Assembly: GCF_041270065.1 (NCBI RefSeq)
Contig: NZ_CP065958.1
Location: forward strand, 7,564,001 to 7,628,000
Direction of reading: 5' to 3'
Source of the DNA: Streptomyces fradiae
GTDB lineage: Bacteria; Actinomycetota; Actinomycetes; Streptomycetales; Streptomycetaceae
DNA: 64,000 nt
The notes beneath the pieces are model-generated. The model was given only the letters and a program-made list of their open reading frames with translations, ran no database searches and was not told the DNA's origin. Below, piece by piece: positions 52,439 through 60,605 of the stretch. The first letter of the stretch is position 1. Each line of letters starts with the position of its first letter. The position numbers were made by a program, and so were the translations under genes.

Positions 52439-53958
52439 TGTACGTAGGTGTCGACGGTGATCAGCTCACGCTCGCGAGGGTCGTGCGCGGCGCCCACGAC
52501 GTTCTCGGCGTCACCCTGGATCACCCGCTCGTGCAGCAGCGGCACGGCCGCGTCGGTGGCGAGCACGGCGGCCTCGGCCGTGACGACGGCCTTCCTGCGG
52601 GCCTCGCCCGTTGCCGTGGCCGCTGCGGTGGCGAGCGCGGAGTCGACGGCGGAGTCGGAGAGTTGGGAGATGTTGAAGGACCCGTCGCCCGCGAAGTCGC
52701 TGTACAGGTAGGCGGCCGGGTCACCGGAGTCGAGCACGGTGGCCCGCGACAGGACGAAGGCGTCGAACTTCCCCGCCAGGGCGTCCGCCTCGATGTGCGT
52801 GTACTCCCGCACGTCCAGCTCGACCTTGAACCCCGCCTCGCGCAGCTGCTGCTGGAGAAGCTGAGCGACTTCGGGCAGTTCGGCGCGGTCCGTGAAGGTA
52901 CCGATCGTGATCGTCGCGCCCTTCGGGTCGGCTGCCGGGGTGCGCCGGACCGCGGTGCGCAGCTTCGCAGCCCAGGGCAGTGCCGGGCCAAGGAGTCCAC
53001 CGGCGCGATCCGCCCGGCCCTCGTAGACGCCTGAGACGAGAGCCCGGGCATCGACGGCCTCACGGGCAGCGGCCCGCAGCGCCGGATCACGGAAGGCGCC
53101 GCGCTCGGTGTTCAGATACAGGGTGTTCGTCCGGGGCATGGGGACCTCGGTGATGAGCTTCCGGTCCAGCAACGCGGCCTGGGAGACGGGCACCGCCTCG
53201 ACGATGTCGGCCTCGTCGCTGCGCAACGCCGCGGCCCGGGCGGTTCCGTCGGGCACATAGCGCACGTCGATTCCCGGGGCCTTGGCACGGCCGCCCCAGT
53301 AGCGGTCGTACCGGTCGAGCGTCGCCGACGAGGTGCCGTCGGCGCGCACGAGGACGAACGGCCCGGTTCCGGCGCCGACCGGGTCGACGGTCCTGCCCCG
53401 GTACGCCTTGGCGGCCAGGATCGACAGCTGCGGAGAGCTGAGCCGCTGCGGTACGAGGGGATCGGCCTGCGCGGTGGTCACGCGAACGGAACGGGAGCTG
53501 TCCGCCCGGACGGTGAGGTCGACGCCGTCGAGGATCCGTGGCTTGGGAGAGGACGCAGCGGCGGCGGTGAGGGAGCGGACGACGGAGGCGGGAGTGAGCG
53601 GGCTGCCGTCGTGGAAGGTGACGCCTTCGCGCAGGGTGAAGGTCCAGGTCCGGCCCTGCTGTCGCCAGCTCGTGGCGAGCGAGGGGAGGGCGTCGCCGTC
53701 GCGGTCAAGGCGGACCAGGGTCTCGGCGGTGGACCAGCGCGACAGCTTGAAGGCGTCGTCGGAGAGAGGGGAGAGCCCCGACCGTGGTGGCTGCATCATC
53801 GCGACCCGTATGCGCCCGCCGTCTTCGGAGTTGTCGTCCGCGTCCGCCGCGCTGCCGGCGAAGCACCCCCCGAGCAGGGCCGAGGCGGTGGAGACGGCGA
53901 CGGCGGCGAGTATGCCGCGGCGGACACGATGGGTCGTGCTTCGGGGAAGGCGGGGCAC
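52435..53958 (-). CDS. Peptide/nickel/metallophore-type substrate-binding lipoprotein
   Basis: 507 residues of the SBP family 5 class. Lipoprotein signal of 31 residues with lipobox GGC and Cys32 as lipid site. Family blocks include TWTFTLREGVTFHDGSPLTP, PVGAGTGPFVL and the C-terminal FSDFAGDGSFNISQLSD-like region (here YSDFAGDGSFNISQLSDSAV). The cargo could be peptides, nickel or a metal-metallophore complex. The Zur/Fur-like box 48 bases before GTG 53958 and the broken MFS exporter favour a metallophore. GAGGAA lies 6 bases before the start. First gene of the operon. Confidence 0.88.
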   Translation of the reverse strand: MPRLPRSTTHRVRRGILAAVAVSTASALLGGCFAGSAADADDNSEDGGRIRVAMMQPPRSGLSPLSDDAFKLSRWSTAETLVRLDRDGDALPSLATSWRQQGRTWTFTLREGVTFHDGSPLTPASVVRSLTAAAASSPKPRILDGVDLTVRADSSRSVRVTTAQADPLVPQRLSSPQLSILAAKAYRGRTVDPVGAGTGPFVLVRADGTSSATLDRYDRYWGGRAKAPGIDVRYVPDGTARAAALRSDEADIVEAVPVSQAALLDRKLITEVPMPRTNTLYLNTERGAFRDPALRAAAREAVDARALVSGVYEGRADRAGGLLGPALPWAAKLRTAVRRTPAADPKGATITIGTFTDRAELPEVAQLLQQQLREAGFKVELDVREYTHIEADALAGKFDAFVLSRATVLDSGDPAAYLYSDFAGDGSFNISQLSDSAVDSALATAAATATGEARRKAVVTAEAAVLATDAAVPLLHERVIQGDAENVVGAAHDPRERELITVDTYVQ

Positions 53959-54005
53959 GGGGATTCCTCAAAGGTGCAGGGGTAAGGGTCCAGACTTTAG
54001 CAGAA

Positions 54006-54020
54006 TGAAAATCGTTGTCA
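54006..54020. promoter_or_regulatory. Zur/Fur-type box upstream of the ABC operon
   Basis: TGAAAATCGTTGTCA is a 7-1-7 imperfect inverted repeat; with its flanks AA and TT, seven of nine positions pair. It closely resembles the AT-rich Zur/Fur consensus and is the most AT-rich patch in the region. It stands 48 bases before the lipoprotein start, where a metal-loaded repressor would block transcription. Confidence 0.6.
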
Positions 54021-54271
54021 TTACGAGGTTGTGGTGAGACCCCGCACGGTGAGGGTGGTGCGGGGCGGCCACGCGCTGCCAGTGCGGTAACCGGGCGGTC
54101 GTGGCTGCTGTTTGCCGTGGCATCGGTGCACGCAGTCCGTGGGGTCGGCGGTGGGCGCGGCGTCGGTGCTCGACGGTCGGTCTCCTCGTACGGCACTTCG
54201 TGCGCGAAGGCACAAGTTCTGCGTCCGTCTGTGCGCTCATGCCTCCTCCTTCGCAGCGCAGGCGGAACTAA
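54021..54271. other. Non-coding or degenerate stretch
   Basis: No gene is supported here. Frames on both strands are short, arginine/proline-rich and unlike known families; the one with a good ribosome site (ATG 54240, minus strand, AAGGAGGAG upstream) fades into low complexity within 25 codons. It may be a remnant of a gene that once shared the metal-regulated promoter. Confidence 0.4.
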
Positions 54272-54505
54272 GGGCTGTCCCGTAAACGATCTTTGGCGCA
54301 GCCCGGGTGCGGGTGGTCGGTGTGCGGGCTGTTCGGCTACCCGACGAGGGTGAGGTTGTGCAGTCGGGCGATGCCGAGCATGGCGTGGTGCACGCCATCG
54401 CCTTTGAGGCGGCAGTCGCGGAGGATCTTCCAGCCCTTCATCCGGGCGAAGGTGTGCTCGACGCGGGCGCGGACCTGTTTGTGGGAGCGGTTGTGCTTCT
54501 CGCAG
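54272..54505 (-). mobile_element. IS5-type insertion sequence, right-end remnant
   Basis: GGGCTGTCCCGTAA at 54272-54285 looks like the terminal inverted repeat of IS5-type elements of streptomycetes. The minus-strand frame ending at TAG 54337 encodes the last ~55 residues of a DDE transposase: HKQVRARVEHTFARMKGW, then KILRDCRLKGDGVHHA and HNLTLVG. Upstream the similarity ends near 54505, so only the C-terminus and right end remain. A sequence TTACGGGAC at 54720-54728 matches part of the opposite repeat and may mark its far end. Confidence 0.7.
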
Positions 54506-54748
54506 GCGCCAAGTGGGCCTGGTGCTGCGCCCATGTGCCGCTCCGCGCAGACCGGTCCACGGCCTACGCACCCCGCGGAAGTCGCGATCCCGCCATGGAC
54601 GAGTCCCAAGATGTAATGGCCGAGTGGCGGGAAACCGTTCGGAGATCAGCCAGGTGACTGGGACGCCTCGGAACCTGAGCCGACCCCGTTGCCTTGGGAC
54701 TTTTGGTCACTCTGACCAGTTACGGGACCGTTCTTAAGCAGGCGTCTC

Positions 54749-55014
54749 ATGTCTGTTGAACCCCGTTTATCGCCTATTGCCGCCGCGCCTGATCCGCTCC
54801 GGGAAGTCGCCGCGAATCTGCACCGACTGCAGTCGCGCAGAGGGCGGTGGGCCTACGCCGGGTGGTACTGCATGGCAAGGCAGTGGACGCGGGAGAGGGG
54901 GCCGGGGCGTGTTATGCGGAGCGTCTTCGTGCCCTTGTTTCCAAGGGCCGCTTACTTTCCGGACTTTCTGACGCCCGCTGATTCGGTGGGTGATGTGGAC
55001 GCCGGACTGGAATC
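54749..55014 (+). pseudogene. ArsR/DUF5937-type regulator, 5' fragment
   Basis: About 88 residues. The reading frame contains PDPLREVAANLHRLQSRRG and YFPDFLTPADSVGDVDAGLE, which match the N-terminal DUF5937 region of actinobacterial ArsR-type regulators. The helix-turn-helix part is missing: after AGLESL the sequence turns into antisense transposase DNA at about 55015. The initiation site is uncertain. Not functional. Confidence 0.55.
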
Positions 55015-55307
55015 TCTTCACAAAGCCGGGCTCGTCCACGATCGGCACTCCGCCGTCGGCGCCAAGGCGGTCGGCGACGTAGGAGCGGATGTCGTGATGT
55101 CGTCGCGGACGGCGTCGGCGTCCCAGCGGGCGTAGCGCAGCCGGCGCCGCATCGGCCGGGTCGGGCGTGACCGGCCCGTTCGGTCAGCCGCCAGCAGTTC
55201 TTCCGCTTGGCTTCGGACGGCAGCCCGAGTAGGTGGGCGCGGGCAGTCGCCCGGGGCTCAACACGGCCGAATCGTCCCGCGATCCGGGCCATGGCCTGGT
55301 CGGACAT
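55015..55307 (-). pseudogene. IS701-type transposase, 5' fragment with two frameshifts
   Basis: The minus strand starts MSDQAMARIAGRFGRVEPRA and reaches KRKNCWRLTERAGHARP; a shifted frame gives RRRLRYARWDADAVRDDI, and a third gives RSYVADRLGADGG then PIVDEPGFVK, the region of the first catalytic Asp. The order and spacing match IS701-family transposases. The copy is cut at 55015 by the regulator remnant. The second frameshift coincides with an 8-base duplication (CGACATCA/CGACATCC). Confidence 0.7.
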
Positions 55308-55500
55308 CGCCCGCCGGCGGGCGGGGTCTGCGCCACTGCGGCCACCGCACGATCTTCAGGAGTCCATACAACCCCCGGTGATCGCGGAGTGGTTGTCGTG
55401 CTCGTTCCCAGCCGGCCCCCGTGGCAAGACCGCGAAACAGGGCTGGAGTACTGAAGCGTGTTGCGGAAGGCTTCGGTTCGGGGTTTTCCCTTTGGCGGGG

Positions 55501-55622
55501 GTGCTGAGGGCTGAGTCGTTGTGGATGGAGACCTTCACGGGTCTGCGGATGCGGCAGTTCGAGCGGCTGCTGAAGGTCGCGCGTGAACAGGGCGGAAACG
55601 GGCCTCGTGGTGGCCGTCTGTG
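55501..55622 (+). pseudogene. IS5-type transposase, N-terminal fragment
   Basis: About 40 residues: LRAESLWMETFTGLRMRQFE followed by RLLKVAREQGGNGPRGGR, which is the N-terminus of a Streptomyces IS5-type (HTH_Tnp_4/DDE_4) transposase. It breaks off at about 55622, where the antisense of a xylanase remnant begins, so the element was cut or inserted there. Orientation is opposite to the IS5 C-terminal remnant at 54272-54505. Confidence 0.62.
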
Positions 55623-55624
55623 GG

Positions 55625-55934
55625 GCGTGGTTGACGATCGGGTCGCCCGGGGCGAAGTTGAACGACCCCCGGAACGGCTCGATGGTGTCCCACTCCGTCT
55701 CGTTCTCCGGGGTGATCACGGTGAATTCCCGGTCGAGAACGGTGGAGTACGTCGAGTCGCCGAGCTTGGCCGCGGGTACCGAGGTGCCGGAGCAGCGGCT
55801 GCTGCCGCGCCGAGCGCGCTCGCCCCGGCGTGAGCCGCGGGGCTTGTGATGGCGACTGTGATCATGCCGACGGCCGTGCGCCCGACCGTTGTTCGGACCT
55901 TGCGGAGACGAGACGGGGTTTCCCGTTGAGTCAT
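55625..55934 (-). pseudogene. GH10 endo-1,4-beta-xylanase, 5' fragment, frameshifted
   Basis: ATG 55934 opens a signal-peptide-like stretch (RLRKVRTTVGRTAVGMITVA, ending at SPAAHAG). The mature part is in another frame: GTSVPAAKLGDSTYSTVLDR, then EFTVITPENETEWDTIEPFR and GSFNFAPGDPIVNHA, which is the start of a GH10 catalytic domain. A frameshift lies at about 55805-55830. Similarity stops at about 55627, exactly where the transposase remnant ends; both active-site Glu residues are missing. The divergent partner is an intact acetylxylan-esterase-like gene and a shared operator lies between them. Confidence 0.72.
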
Positions 55935-55972
55935 GGCATGACGGGTCGCTGGGAATGGGGGGACGCCGGGCT

Positions 55973-56010
55973 CCTCGCAGAGAATGTTAGCGCTAACATT
56001 CTCTGCGAGG
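55973..56010. promoter_or_regulatory. 38-bp perfect palindrome with LacI-type operator core
   Basis: The two 19-base arms (55973-55991 and 55992-56010) are exact complements. The core ATGTTAGCGCTAACAT is a typical LacI-family operator centred on GC. It sits 39 bases before the xylanase start and about 330 bases before the esterase start. The flanks CCTCGCAGAGA extend the symmetry beyond a usual operator. Confidence 0.72.
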
Positions 56011-56336
56011 CAAGCCTCTGCAAGATTGCCCCGTTGAAACCTCTGTCGGGCGCTGCGTGTTGTCAGAACTCCGCGCACGGGTCGCCCCGGGGCGGCGGCC
56101 GGGGCGCGTCCTCCGCTCTCGGTGGCCGGCCGTGTACGGCTTTCACCGCGTACGGCGGGACTTCCTGGTCCGGCCGTCGGCGAATCCACAGGCGGGCGGA
56201 GCGGGCCCGTCCGGCCACCGTAAGGTCGCGGCGCGGTTGTTGACGGAAGCGGCGGACGGGCACGAGTATCGGTGGCGTTACTCCGCGGTGGCGCCGGACC
56301 TCCTCACGCTCTTGGCCGTCCCGACGGAGAGGTCCC
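56011..56336. other. Leader region of the esterase gene, no gene recognised
   Basis: No supported gene. One plus-strand frame from 56057 is open and runs into the esterase region in another frame, but its arginine/proline content and lack of family resemblance argue against it. The stretch probably contains the esterase promoter; GAGAGG lies 5 bases before ATG 56337. Confidence 0.4.
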
Positions 56337-57683
56337 ATGTCCCGATCCCGCTCGCTCGCGTTCCGGCTGCTCGGCATCATCACGGTGCTCGGCCTCGCGG
56401 TCGGCCTGAGCCTGCAGGCGGCCTCACGGGCCGCTGCCGCCTCGCTGACGCAGATCACGAACTTCGGCACCAACCCGACCGGTCTGCTGATGCACCTGTA
56501 CGTGCCGAACAGCGTCAAACCCAACCCGCCGATCCTGCTCGCCCTGCACGGCTGCCAGGGAACGGGCCCCTACATGTACTCGAGCACCGACTTCGCCTCC
56601 CAGGCCGACAAGTACGGGTTCCTCGTCATCTACCCCTCGACGAACCCGAGCGGAAGCTGCTGGGACGTCTCCTCGGACCAGGCGCTGACCCGCAACGGCG
56701 GCAGCGACCCGGTCGGGCTCATGTCGATGATCACCTACGCGGAGCAGCACCACGGCGGCAATCCCAACGCCGTGTACGTGACCGGGGAGTCCTCGGGCGG
56801 CATGATGACGAACGTGATGCTCGCCGACTACCCCGATGTCTTCAAGGCGGGCGCGGCGTTCATGGGAGTGCCCTACCACTGCTTCGCCACCGGCTCGGTG
56901 CGCGGCTGGAACTCGGCCTGCGCCCAGGGCCGGGTGTCCATGACCCCGCAGCAGTGGGGCGGCCTGGTGCGGAACACCGGATACCCCGGCTACACCGGCC
57001 CGCGGCCGCGTGTGCAGCTGTGGCACGGGACCGCCGACACCATCCTGAACCACAACAACCTCGGCGAAGAGATCAAGCAGTGGACCAACGTCCTCGGCGT
57101 GAGCCAGACGCCGTCGGCCACCGACACCCCCGCGACCAACTGGACCCGGACCCGGTACAACAACAGCGCCGGCGCCACCCAGGTCGAGGCGTACAGCATC
57201 GCTGGGGCCGGACACCAACTGCCGGTCCAGGGCTCGGGGATGGCCGCCAACGCGGTCCACTTCATGGGACTGGACGCGGCCTCCTCCGGCGGCACGACAG
57301 GTGCGCTGCGTGCGGTGGCCGCAGGTAAGTGCCTGACCGACACGAACGCGGCGCCGGGCATGCAGCAGCAGATCTTCGCCTGCAGCGGAGGCGCGAACCA
57401 GACCTGGACGCGTACGGCGTCGAACCAGCTGACCGTCACCGTCGGTGGCGGCACGCTATGCCTGGACGCCAGCGCCAAGGGGACCACCAACGGCACCAAG
57501 GTGATCGTCTGGTCCTGCAACGGCCAGCCCAACCAGCAGTGGCAGGTCAGCCCGAACGGTACCGTCACCGGGGTGCAGTCGGGGCTCTGCCTGGACGTGG
57601 CCGGCCTGGGAACCACCGACGGCACGCCTGTCCAGCTGTGGTCCTGCAGCGGAGGCGCGAACCAGCAGTGGACGATGGGGTGA
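56337..57683 (+). CDS. Secreted CE1/PHB-depolymerase-type esterase with ricin CBM13 (acetylxylan esterase-like)
   Basis: 448 residues. Signal peptide of about 33 residues (FRLLGIITVLGLAVGLSLQA, cleavage after SRAAA). Catalytic alpha/beta-hydrolase domain at about 36-310 with LLALHGCQG for the oxyanion region, nucleophile Ser152 in GESSGG, an Asp in LWHGTADTIL and His in GAGHQLP. Residues 318-448 are a ricin-type beta-trefoil (CBM13) with repeated NQxW motifs. It removes acetyl groups from xylan outside the cell, helping xylanases. It is divergent from a broken GH10 xylanase and upstream of the GH27 gene; both share the same CBM type. Confidence 0.88.
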   Translation: MSRSRSLAFRLLGIITVLGLAVGLSLQAASRAAAASLTQITNFGTNPTGLLMHLYVPNSVKPNPPILLALHGCQGTGPYMYSSTDFASQADKYGFLVIYPSTNPSGSCWDVSSDQALTRNGGSDPVGLMSMITYAEQHHGGNPNAVYVTGESSGGMMTNVMLADYPDVFKAGAAFMGVPYHCFATGSVRGWNSACAQGRVSMTPQQWGGLVRNTGYPGYTGPRPRVQLWHGTADTILNHNNLGEEIKQWTNVLGVSQTPSATDTPATNWTRTRYNNSAGATQVEAYSIAGAGHQLPVQGSGMAANAVHFMGLDAASSGGTTGALRAVAAGKCLTDTNAAPGMQQQIFACSGGANQTWTRTASNQLTVTVGGGTLCLDASAKGTTNGTKVIVWSCNGQPNQQWQVSPNGTVTGVQSGLCLDVAGLGTTDGTPVQLWSCSGGANQQWTMG

Positions 57684-58101
57684 CGCGGCGGCCGGCCTGT
57701 CGGCGCACCCCGGGTTAAGGGCTCCTGCGGGCTGGGCGTATGGGTTTGCCTGTACGGGGTTCGTCAAGGAATTCGGGCTGCATTCAGCGAGGTGGCCAGG
57801 CAGCAGCATGGCGAGGCGCCAGAGCGACCACGCCTACGGCGTGAGCATCGGTCTTCTCGCGATCTCGTAGGGTCTGGGAGTTTCGGACCCTTTCCGGCCC
57901 TGGCAGGTCGCGTGGCGGGGCTGGGCCATCGGGTGGCGTTGACATGTTCGTTCATCTCTCTACTATTCGGGGGACGCCGAAGTCTCGAAATGGCATTCGA
58001 AATTTCAAACATTCCTCTCCCTTCTTGAAGTGTCATGTACGTGACATCAGGAAGGGTCATCCACCCCACCTCGTGTCGCCTTTCCGTATAAGGAGTTCCT
58101 G
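57684..58101. other. Intergenic region before GH27
   Basis: 418 bases without a supported gene. The last 150 bases are AT-richer than the surroundings and hold TGTCATGTACGTGACA (58031-58046; 7 of 8 pairs) and GAAATTTC within ATTCGAAATTTCAAAC, either of which could be an operator for the GH27 gene. Upstream frames on the minus strand are unconvincing. Confidence 0.45.
58031..58046. promoter_or_regulatory. Near-palindrome upstream of GH27
   Basis: TGTCATGTACGTGACA has seven of eight matched pairs around GTAC, is 56 bases before the GH27 start and lies in AT-richer DNA. A regulator site is likely; no family can be assigned. Confidence 0.4.
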
Positions 58102-59748
58102 GTGCCCAGACGATTAAGCGGACGACTGCTCCGCCTCCTCGCGACCGCTGTGCTGACGGTCACCGCGTCCGTGACGGCCTCTTCCCACTCCACCGCCTCG
58201 GCCGCGCCCGGCAGCCCGGCGCTCACGCCGCCCCTGGGCTGGAACAGCTGGAACAGTTTCGGGTGCGGGATCACCGAGGCCCAGGTTCGCCAGGCCGCCG
58301 ACGCGATGGTGTCCTCGGGCATGCGCGACGCCGGCTACCAGTACGTGGTGGTCGACGACTGCTGGTTCGACCCGCAGCGCGACGCGGCAGGCAACCTGCG
58401 GGCAAATCCGGCCAAGTTCCCGAGCGGGATGAAGGCGCTCGGGGACTACATCCACGACAAGGGGCTGAAGTTCGGCATCTACCAGGTGCCGGGTGAGCGC
58501 ACCTGTGCGCAGGCCACGGGCGGCTACCCGGGGTCCACGGGCAGTAAGGGGCACGAGGCTCAGGACGCCGCCATGTTCGCCTCGTGGGGCGTCGACTACC
58601 TCAAGTACGACTGGTGCTCGTCCAGCGGCACCCGCGACGAGCAGGTCGCGCGGTTCACGCTCATGCGCGACGCCCTGCGTGCCACCGGGCGGTCGATCGT
58701 CTACAGCATCAACCCCAACAGCCTGCACGCCATCACTGGTGCCACGTACAACTGGGGCGAGGTCGCCGACCTGTGGCGGACGACCGAGGACCTGCTGGAC
58801 ATCTGGCAGAACGGCAACACCAACAGCTATCCGATGGGCGTCGGCAACGTCCTGGATGTCACCGCGCCGCTGGCGGCACAGTCGGGGCCCGGGCACTGGA
58901 ACGACCCCGACATGCTGGTCGTCGGCCGTCCCGGCCTGTCACTGACCGAGTCCCGCACCCACTTCGCCCTGTGGGCGCTGATGGGCGCCCCGCTCATGGC
59001 CGGCAACGACATCCGAACCATGTCCGCCGACGTCAGCGCCATCCTGCGCAACCCGCGTCTGCTGGCGGTGAACCAGGATCAGCTGGGCGCGGGCGGACGC
59101 AGAGTGCGTGACGACGGCAGCACGGAGGTGTTCGCCAAGCCCCTGTCCGACGGCTCGGTCGCGGTGGGTCTGTTCAACCGTGGAGGCGGCACCGCGACGG
59201 TCACCACGACGGCCGCACAAGTCGGCCTGTCTGGTGGGACGTTCACCCTCGCCGACCTGTGGACGGGTGGCACGGCGAGCACGACCGGGCAGATCTCGGC
59301 GAGCGTCCCCGCCCACGGCGTGGCCGTGTTCCGGGTGACCGGTGGCAGCCCGCAGGCGGCCACCACCTCGCGCCTGCGGGGCAACGCATCCGCCCGCTGC
59401 CTGGACGTGGACAACGCCTCCACCGCCGCTGGGGCCACGGTACTGATCTGGGACTGCCACACGGCCGCCAACCAGCTGTGGACCACATGGGCGGGCGGCG
59501 AGGTCCGCGTCTTCGGCGACAAGTGCCTGGACGCCTACAACCAGGGCAGCACCAACGGCACCCGCGTCATCACCTGGCCGTGCAACGGCCAGGCCAACCA
59601 GAAATGGACAGTCGGCTCCGACGGGTCGATCCGAAACGTCCACGCCGGGCTGTGTCTCGACGTCAACGGGGCCGGCACCGCCAACGGGACCCCGCTGGTC
59701 CTGTGGATGTGCAACGGCCAGACCAACCAGAAGTGGACCCGGGCCTGA
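58102..59748 (+). CDS. Secreted GH27 alpha-galactosidase with ricin CBM13, bldA-type TTA codon
   Basis: 548 residues. GTG 58102 follows AAGGAG at 6 bases. Codon 5 (58114-58116) is TTA, read only by the bldA tRNA in Streptomyces. Signal peptide of about 36 residues. The GH27 domain opens TPPLGWNSWNSFGC, has nucleophile Asp170 in YLKYDWC and acid/base in WNDPDML (Asp268/Asp270), ends its beta-sandwich near residue 415, and is followed by a ricin-type CBM13 with repeated CLDV and NQxW motifs. It removes alpha-galactose from galactomannan or raffinose-type sugars outside the cell. Confidence 0.92.
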   Translation: MPRRLSGRLLRLLATAVLTVTASVTASSHSTASAAPGSPALTPPLGWNSWNSFGCGITEAQVRQAADAMVSSGMRDAGYQYVVVDDCWFDPQRDAAGNLRANPAKFPSGMKALGDYIHDKGLKFGIYQVPGERTCAQATGGYPGSTGSKGHEAQDAAMFASWGVDYLKYDWCSSSGTRDEQVARFTLMRDALRATGRSIVYSINPNSLHAITGATYNWGEVADLWRTTEDLLDIWQNGNTNSYPMGVGNVLDVTAPLAAQSGPGHWNDPDMLVVGRPGLSLTESRTHFALWALMGAPLMAGNDIRTMSADVSAILRNPRLLAVNQDQLGAGGRRVRDDGSTEVFAKPLSDGSVAVGLFNRGGGTATVTTTAAQVGLSGGTFTLADLWTGGTASTTGQISASVPAHGVAVFRVTGGSPQAATTSRLRGNASARCLDVDNASTAAGATVLIWDCHTAANQLWTTWAGGEVRVFGDKCLDAYNQGSTNGTRVITWPCNGQANQKWTVGSDGSIRNVHAGLCLDVNGAGTANGTPLVLWMCNGQTNQKWTRA

Positions 59749-59781
59749 GGGGCCGCGGAACGAGATCGCTCTCATCCCGCC

Positions 59782-60177
59782 GTGGTCGCGGTGCTGACCG
59801 TCCTGACCATGGGGAGCACGGCGCCGGGCCGCGGCCAGGGCGAGGAGACCCCGCTCAAGACCTCCGGCGCGGCTTCCGCACCCGTCAGCGCCGCGGCCGC
59901 GAGCCCCGGTTGCGGCGCGGCCCCCCAGTCTGACCTCAACAACGGCTGGTCCCATGCCGGCGGGGAGGACGTGACCTTTGTCGACGACGTGATCAGGTGA
60001 GGCAAGGCGGATCTGGGGGTCGACACGACACAGCGCTTCGCCCTGGGATTCAGCTGCGGTGCCGCCATGTCGTACGCTCTCGCCCGCTCCCGCGCGGTGG
60101 TCTTCCGCGAGGTCGCCGTCCACGGCGGCGGGCAGCTCGGCGGATGCAGCGACGGCCCCCGGCCCCTTGCCTGCCGT
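59782..60177 (+). pseudogene. Broken feruloyl/PHB-depolymerase-like esterase
   Basis: One frame with an interruption. It reads a signal-like start, SPGCGAAPQ, then jumps to LNNGWSHAGGEDVTFVDDVI, followed by R, a TGA at 59998-60000, and GKADLGVDTTQRFALGFSCG, AAMSYALARSRAVVFREVAV. Whole relatives have about 70 residues between the Cys-Gly stretch and NNGW, so there is an internal deletion, plus the stop and loss of the 3' end. The nucleophile motif GFSCG is present but the enzyme cannot be made. Confidence 0.68.
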
Positions 60178-60251
60178 CGCCGCGGCCGTCGTACTGCTCG
60201 CCGCCCTGCGCCCGCTCATAGGTTTGCTGGACACGTCACCGGCGGGGGTCG

Positions 60252-60605
60252 TTACCGAGCCGTCCGAGCAGCGGTGCTCAGCCGGGTGACGGCGTCGGCG
60301 AGCATGCGGCGGCTGGAGGCGAGGGGCGCGGGACGAAAGCCGCGGGGCCCGCCCTCGACGACCACCAGCAACAGGCTCAGGCAGAGCCGGTAGAGGGCCG
60401 GCCGGTGTGGGAAGGCTGGGCCGAAGTCGAGGCTTCCGCCCGCCTCGGTGCAGCCGGCGATGAGGTCGCTGTCCGGGCCGGCGTCGCCGCCGATGGCGAG
60501 CGGGACCAGTTCGGCGGCCGGGTTGTCCCAGAACGCTCGTTCGTGGTCGCTGTGTCCGGTGATGCGAGCCTGGCTCCCTTCGTCTGCGGCCTTGTCCCAC
60601 GCGGT
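60252..60605 (-). pseudogene. C-terminal remnant of a phosphotransferase-like protein
   Basis: A minus-strand frame ending at TAA 60252 reads FWDNPAAELVPLAIGGDAGP, then SDLIAGCTEAGGSLDFGPAF and YRLCLSLLLVVVEGGPRGF. This looks like the end of an aminoglycoside-phosphotransferase-type kinase fold. Nothing of the kinase N-terminus is seen upstream, and no start codon is supported. I am only moderately sure of the family. Confidence 0.42.

Noticed and set aside
54021..54271. Metal-regulated small gene next to the Zur/Fur-type box
   Set aside because: I looked for a ribosomal-protein paralogue or GTPase, typical Zur targets, on both strands and found no similarity.
55973..56010. Replication or transfer origin
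   Set aside because: A single palindrome with a LacI-type core between two glycan genes is better explained as an operator; no iterons or relaxase genes are nearby.
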